A stretch of 64,000 nucleotides of DNA from JAXHMB01 sp034521755 (lineage in GTDB: Bacteria; Bacteroidota; Rhodothermia; Balneolales; Balneolaceae): NCBI GenBank assembly GCA_034521755.1, contig JAXHMB010000003.1, positions 434,001 to 498,000 of the forward strand, read 5' to 3'. The first letter of the stretch is position 1. Every line of letters begins with the position of its first letter. Positions 60,318-64,000 of the stretch are shown in pieces. A model generated the notes under the pieces. That model did not search any database, was not told the DNA's origin, and saw only the letters and a list, made by a program, of their open reading frames with translations. The translations under genes were made by a program, and so were the position numbers.

Positions 60318-62892
60318 CTTCGCTTGCCGGCATTCTCAGGTTATAGCTCGAACTCATCACTCTTCCATAAGCCCCTGTATTGGCTATAAGGACAATATCC
60401 CCCTCTTCTGATTCAGGAAACAACCGATCGATACCCAGTTTATCACCCGATTCGCAAATAGGGCCTACAATATTAACGACCTGATTGGCAGGTTCGTCTA
60501 TCTTGGTCAGGTTCACGATGTTATGTCGCGCACCATATAATGCCGGACGAATAAAAGAGTTCATCCCTGTATCGATGCCGACATATCGTACATCTCCTTT
60601 TCCTTTAAGCTGTGTAATCTTTGAAAGCAGTACACCTGCTGTGGCTACAAGATAGCGGCCCGGTTCAACCCATAACTCGTATTGCGGATGAGCCTCTTTA
60701 AATTTCTGCAATGATTGATCAACCTCATCCATATTTAATGAAGCCTGAGTTTCGTTTTCCCGGATTCCAAACCCTCCGCCCAAATCAAGAATTTCTACTC
60801 CTCCTAAGTCTTCTGCAACTTCATGTAAAATTTCGGCTATTTCTTTCCACTGAAAAGGATTTTTAATACCACTGCCAATATGTGCATGTAATCCCCTAAC
60901 CTGGGCGTCAATTTCGTCTATGATGGTCTTAACTTCAGAAATTTCAAACCTTGGAATACCAAATTTAGAATGGACACCCCCTGTTTTTACATGCTCGTGA
61001 TGTCCACTGCCGTGCCCGGGATCAATTCTTAAAAAGAACGCTTTATTGGTAAATGCTTGCGGCCATTTCTGAAGCGGATAGATATTATCCAGCGTCACGT
61101 GGATACCATGTTCAAAAGCTCGGCTGTATTCTTCTTTTGGAGCAAAATTGGGCGTGAACAATACTTTATTACGATCTATATCAGGAAATAGACTGAGAAT
61201 ATGCTCTACTTCACCAATGGAAACACACTCGAATCCCAGCCCTAAATTGTAAAACTGTTTCAGTACTTCAACATTGGCATTTGCTTTTATAGCATAAAAA
61301 AACTGATCTACTGCTTTGAGTGAAAAAAGCTTCTTCGCATTTTGGACCAGTATATCTTTGTCATAAACATAGATAGATCCCTTTTCTTCAGCGAGGCTTA
61401 TTAGCTTATCTTTTTTGGATTTCCACCATGCCTCAAAACTATCCTCTTGGTCTGAAGGCTCAACCATCAGTTCACGCCACGTGGTTCCAAATGATTGCTG
61501 ATTCCCAGAATGAGAAATTACCTCTTCATGAAGCTTCCGAACCAAACGATCGGCTTGATCACTGGCTACCACAAATGTAAAATTAAGATCATTAGCCGCC
61601 TGACTTACCAAATAAACTTTATGTTCCTGAAATACCTCAAAAGCAGACCCAAGGTGATGTAAAATTGTTCTTATTTTCCGCCCTATCAAACTCACCACAG
61701 AAGTTGACTCAATTACATCTACATTGCAAATTGAACTGAGTTCTTCAACAAACTCTGTTCTAACGTCCTGAAAATGTGCATTCAGTCCGGGATCCAGAGA
61801 TACCGTCACATTAGACTGTGATGTTGAAACCAAGTCGATAGACAATCCATACTGCTTAAAGACCTCAAAGGCACCAGAGAGAAATCCAACCTCCTGCCAC
61901 ATACCCAGAGATTCCATGCTCACCAAAATAACGTTAGAACGCACCGCCAGGGCTTTTACCAACGCATCATCATCAGATGCTGCCAATGAAATAATGGTCC
62001 CATCCAAGCTTGGTTTTTGAGTGCATTTAATATAGATCGGAATTTCATTTTTTTGCGCCGGCAAAATACATCTGGGATGCAATACCTTTGCCCCATTGGT
62101 AGCAATTTCCTGGGCCTCTTCATAACTCAAGCGCTTTAAGAGCCTGGCCGATGGCACTTCTCTTGGATTGGCCGAAAACATGCCGGGAACATCCGTCCAT
62201 ATCTCAAGTCGTTGAGCGCCAAGCTGCGCCGCAAAATAAGCTGCTGAGGCGTCCGATCCGCCTCTTCCCAGCAGTACTGTTTTACCTGATTGATCTCTTG
62301 CAACAAATCCCTGTGTCAAGATCACATCATCATATTCCGATAACTCTTTTGCCAACTCATCGTTGTAGTCGGTATCACAAATGGCATATAAAATTTGTGA
62401 TTGTGGTGTAGCATTTTTTTGTGGTGTAGACAACAATAATTCACGAGCATCTTTCCATGATACATCTATACCGTGTTTAGAAAGAAAAGCAGCACCCAAA
62501 GTAGTGGACATCAGTTCTCCCAAAGCCATCAACTTGGCCTGTACCCTAAAACTCACTTCTTCAATAAGAGAAATGCCTTTCACCAGCTGGTCAAGCTCTT
62601 CAAAATAAGCAGCCAGCAGTTCTCCAGCATCAAGATCGAGTTCTTTTGCCAGATCCTTATGTTTTTGTTTTATCTCACCAACAAGTTTATGAGAGTCATC
62701 TCCACCTGCGCTGTCAATAATTTCTTGAAGCTTATTAGAAATACCACTCAAAGCAGAGTGAACGACAATTATGCGATAGTCATTTTGCCTACGTTGTTCA
62801 ATTACATTGAGAATATGATCCCAATTTTGTCGGCCTGAAACACTTGTTCCACCGAACTTTAAGACAATCCAATTTGGTTGATTTGTTGACAT
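60307..62892 (-). CDS. lysAC: Bifunctional aspartate kinase / diaminopimelate decarboxylase
   Basis: The 861-residue fusion catalyses the first and last steps of lysine synthesis (aspartate phosphorylation and meso-DAP decarboxylation). The N-terminal kinase has WIVLKFGGTSVSGRQNWDHI and ACT-type regulatory sequence (LSIDLVSTSQSNVTVSLDPG) near residues 300-480. The C-terminal PLP decarboxylase (about residues 505-861) has FFYAIKANANVEVLK with the PLP lysine, GLHAHIGSGI, the LDLGGGFGIRE motif and CESGDKLG. The start at 62892 (MSTNQPNWIV) is chosen; ATG at 62910 is possible. Such fusions are known in some Gammaproteobacteria, so this order in Bacteroidota-like DNA is notable but not new. Confidence 0.93.
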   Translation of the reverse strand: MSTNQPNWIVLKFGGTSVSGRQNWDHILNVIEQRRQNDYRIIVVHSALSGISNKLQEIIDSAGGDDSHKLVGEIKQKHKDLAKELDLDAGELLAAYFEELDQLVKGISLIEEVSFRVQAKLMALGELMSTTLGAAFLSKHGIDVSWKDARELLLSTPQKNATPQSQILYAICDTDYNDELAKELSEYDDVILTQGFVARDQSGKTVLLGRGGSDASAAYFAAQLGAQRLEIWTDVPGMFSANPREVPSARLLKRLSYEEAQEIATNGAKVLHPRCILPAQKNEIPIYIKCTQKPSLDGTIISLAASDDDALVKALAVRSNVILVSMESLGMWQEVGFLSGAFEVFKQYGLSIDLVSTSQSNVTVSLDPGLNAHFQDVRTEFVEELSSICNVDVIESTSVVSLIGRKIRTILHHLGSAFEVFQEHKVYLVSQAANDLNFTFVVASDQADRLVRKLHEEVISHSGNQQSFGTTWRELMVEPSDQEDSFEAWWKSKKDKLISLAEEKGSIYVYDKDILVQNAKKLFSLKAVDQFFYAIKANANVEVLKQFYNLGLGFECVSIGEVEHILSLFPDIDRNKVLFTPNFAPKEEYSRAFEHGIHVTLDNIYPLQKWPQAFTNKAFFLRIDPGHGSGHHEHVKTGGVHSKFGIPRFEISEVKTIIDEIDAQVRGLHAHIGSGIKNPFQWKEIAEILHEVAEDLGGVEILDLGGGFGIRENETQASLNMDEVDQSLQKFKEAHPQYELWVEPGRYLVATAGVLLSKITQLKGKGDVRYVGIDTGMNSFIRPALYGARHNIVNLTKIDEPANQVVNIVGPICESGDKLGIDRLFPESEEGDIVLIANTGAYGRVMSSSYNLRMPASEVVI

Positions 62893-63004
62893 CAGAAACT
62901 TTGATAACATTAAATAAGTACAGCTTGCAAATATAACAGACTTTAAGCTTTTAGTTGTTAAAAATTTGGTAATTTCTTTTCGTAATCATACTCAAATCAC
63001 TTTC

Positions 63005-63685
63005 ATGGAAAAGTACGTAAAGCTTCTAGCTGTTTTACTGGTCATTGTGTTGTGTATTCCGGCTGAATTGCCGGCACAAGATTCAAATTCATTTACTTTG
63101 GCTCGGATTAAATATCGCGGAGGCGGTGATTGGTACAATGATCCGTCATCACTAAAAAACCTGATTGAGTTTACTCAAGCCCAGGTTCCTATTGCTATTA
63201 ATCCTGAGTATGAAGATGTCGCTTTGGGAAGCCACGAATTATTTAAATATCCTTTTGCCTTTTTGACAGGCCATGGAACGATCAGTATAAATCAGACAGA
63301 AGCTGCAAACATTAGAAGCTATCTTAACAACGGAGGCTTTTTATACATCGATGATGACTACGGCCTTGATGAACATTTTCGTGGGGTTATTAAGGAGATT
63401 TACCCGGATGAAGAACTTATTGAACTGCCTTTTGACCACCCTATTTATCACCAAGTTTTTGATTTTCCTGACGGACTTCCAAAAATTCACGAGCATGATG
63501 GCAAGGCTCCCAGGGGCTTTGGACTTTTCAAAGATGGCAAATTGGTGCTCTTCTATACTTATGAATCAAACCTTGCTGATGGATGGGCCAATCCGGAGGT
63601 GCACAAAGATCCCGAATCTGTCAGACAAAAAGCCTTGCAGATGGGCAGCAATATTTTAATTTATGCCTTGACCAATGGAAGGTAG
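63005..63685 (+). CDS. DUF4159 exported protein
   Basis: This 226-residue protein has a signal peptide (residues 1-24, ending ELPAQ). The DUF4159 core reads FTLARIKYRGGGDWYNDPSS, SYLNNGGFLYIDDDYGLDEH, then LPFDHPIYHQVFDFPDGLPK and YTYESNLADGWANPEVHKDP. The fold is glutamine amidotransferase-like without the catalytic cysteine. These proteins usually accompany aerotolerance (BatA/MoxR-type) operons, but that operon is not visible here. The start at 63005 is preferred over the longer in-frame 62966. Confidence 0.85.
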   Translation: MEKYVKLLAVLLVIVLCIPAELPAQDSNSFTLARIKYRGGGDWYNDPSSLKNLIEFTQAQVPIAINPEYEDVALGSHELFKYPFAFLTGHGTISINQTEAANIRSYLNNGGFLYIDDDYGLDEHFRGVIKEIYPDEELIELPFDHPIYHQVFDFPDGLPKIHEHDGKAPRGFGLFKDGKLVLFYTYESNLADGWANPEVHKDPESVRQKALQMGSNILIYALTNGR

Positions 63686-63753
63686 AATTTAATGTTTCGT
63701 GAGAAGCGAAATTTCCTGATATTTGATCAAACTTTTAACAACTTCAGTCAATC

Positions 63754-64000
63754 ATGATTTTACCAATCGCCAGCGACCATGCAGGTTACGAAGCCAAAGA
63801 AAAAGTGAAAAATATTTTAGAAGAGCTGGGTCACATGCCACTCGATTTTGGTACCCACTCTGATGAATCTGTCGATTATCCTGACTTTGCCGTTCAGGTA
63901 GCAGAAAGTGTCAATTCCGGGGAGCATGAGCTCGGTATTTTGGTCTGTGGAAGCGGTCAGGGTATGTGCATGACAGCAAATAAATTTGAAAAGGTACGAG
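63754..64000 (+). CDS. rpiB: Ribose-5-phosphate isomerase B, N-terminal part
   Basis: The visible 82 codons start MILPIASDHAGYEAKEKVKN, the RpiB opening with the substrate-binding SDHAG. The catalytic cysteine segment is LGILVCGSGQGMCMTANK, slightly different from the common CGTGIG. RpiB interconverts ribose-5-phosphate and ribulose-5-phosphate in the pentose phosphate pathway. The gene continues beyond the window. It lies 68 bases downstream of the DUF4159 gene in the same direction. Confidence 0.93.
   Translation, partial: MILPIASDHAGYEAKEKVKNILEELGHMPLDFGTHSDESVDYPDFAVQVAESVNSGEHELGILVCGSGQGMCMTANKFEKVR

Overview
The window comes from a moderately AT-rich, Gram-negative member of the Bacteroidota/Rhodothermota/Balneolota radiation. 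Four things point there: a protein with a C-terminal type IX secretion (T9SS) sorting domain (28.6-28.85 kb), weak or absent Shine-Dalgarno sequences, a tmRNA whose tag ends in LAA, and Balneola-like gene content. I infer a Balneolaceae-type bacterium; the species is not determinable from this sequence alone.

Layout. 0-1.5 kb: cytochrome c maturation genes ccmC-ccmD-ccmE-ccmF, reading leftwards, with a Cys-type CcmE. 1.6-8 kb: small membrane proteins, a dipeptidyl-peptidase IV-like S9 peptidase, an MFS exporter, dut and a DUF3108 protein. 8-17 kb, rightwards: a lipoprotein, a biotin-carrier protein, murA, rng, hslV-hslU and an S41 C-terminal-processing protease. 17-23.3 kb, mostly leftwards: rsmE, a BFD-like Fe-S protein, a double-domain dCTP deaminase, an EVE protein and rfbB/rfbC/rfbD for dTDP-rhamnose, split by a GIY-YIG gene and a 136-bp direct duplication.

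23.5-41.7 kb is a surface-structure island. It holds a 1761-residue T9SS protein, then two paralogous three-gene sets whose proteins look like mature minor pilins (PilV/PilW/PilX-like) without a prepilin leader. A divergent chaperone-usher locus follows: three minor DUF4402-like subunits, an abundant-type DUF4402 subunit with its own terminator, a PapD-like chaperone, an usher-like outer-membrane protein, and a SPOR-domain reading frame that may really be the end of the usher. This island is the best candidate for an undescribed system.

41.9-48.4 kb carries the pyruvate dehydrogenase genes (pdhA, pdhB, pdhC) and alaS, all leftwards. Many single-base frameshifts interrupt these housekeeping genes, and conserved sequence resumes in another frame each time. 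I read this as local consensus error rather than gene decay, so translations there should not be trusted. 48.5-55.8 kb: DUF502 protein, ferredoxin-NADP reductase, a helical-repeat membrane protein, a CheY-like receiver, an M23 peptidase, and a large propeller/Y_Y_Y/class III cyclase fusion. 56-64 kb: an NfeD plus two SPFH proteins operon, ridA, ssrA (tmRNA), a four-helix-bundle (23S IVS type) gene flanked by inverted degenerate repeats, a fused aspartokinase-diaminopimelate decarboxylase, a DUF4159 protein, and the start of rpiB. No tRNA, rRNA, CRISPR array, prophage or transposase was seen.
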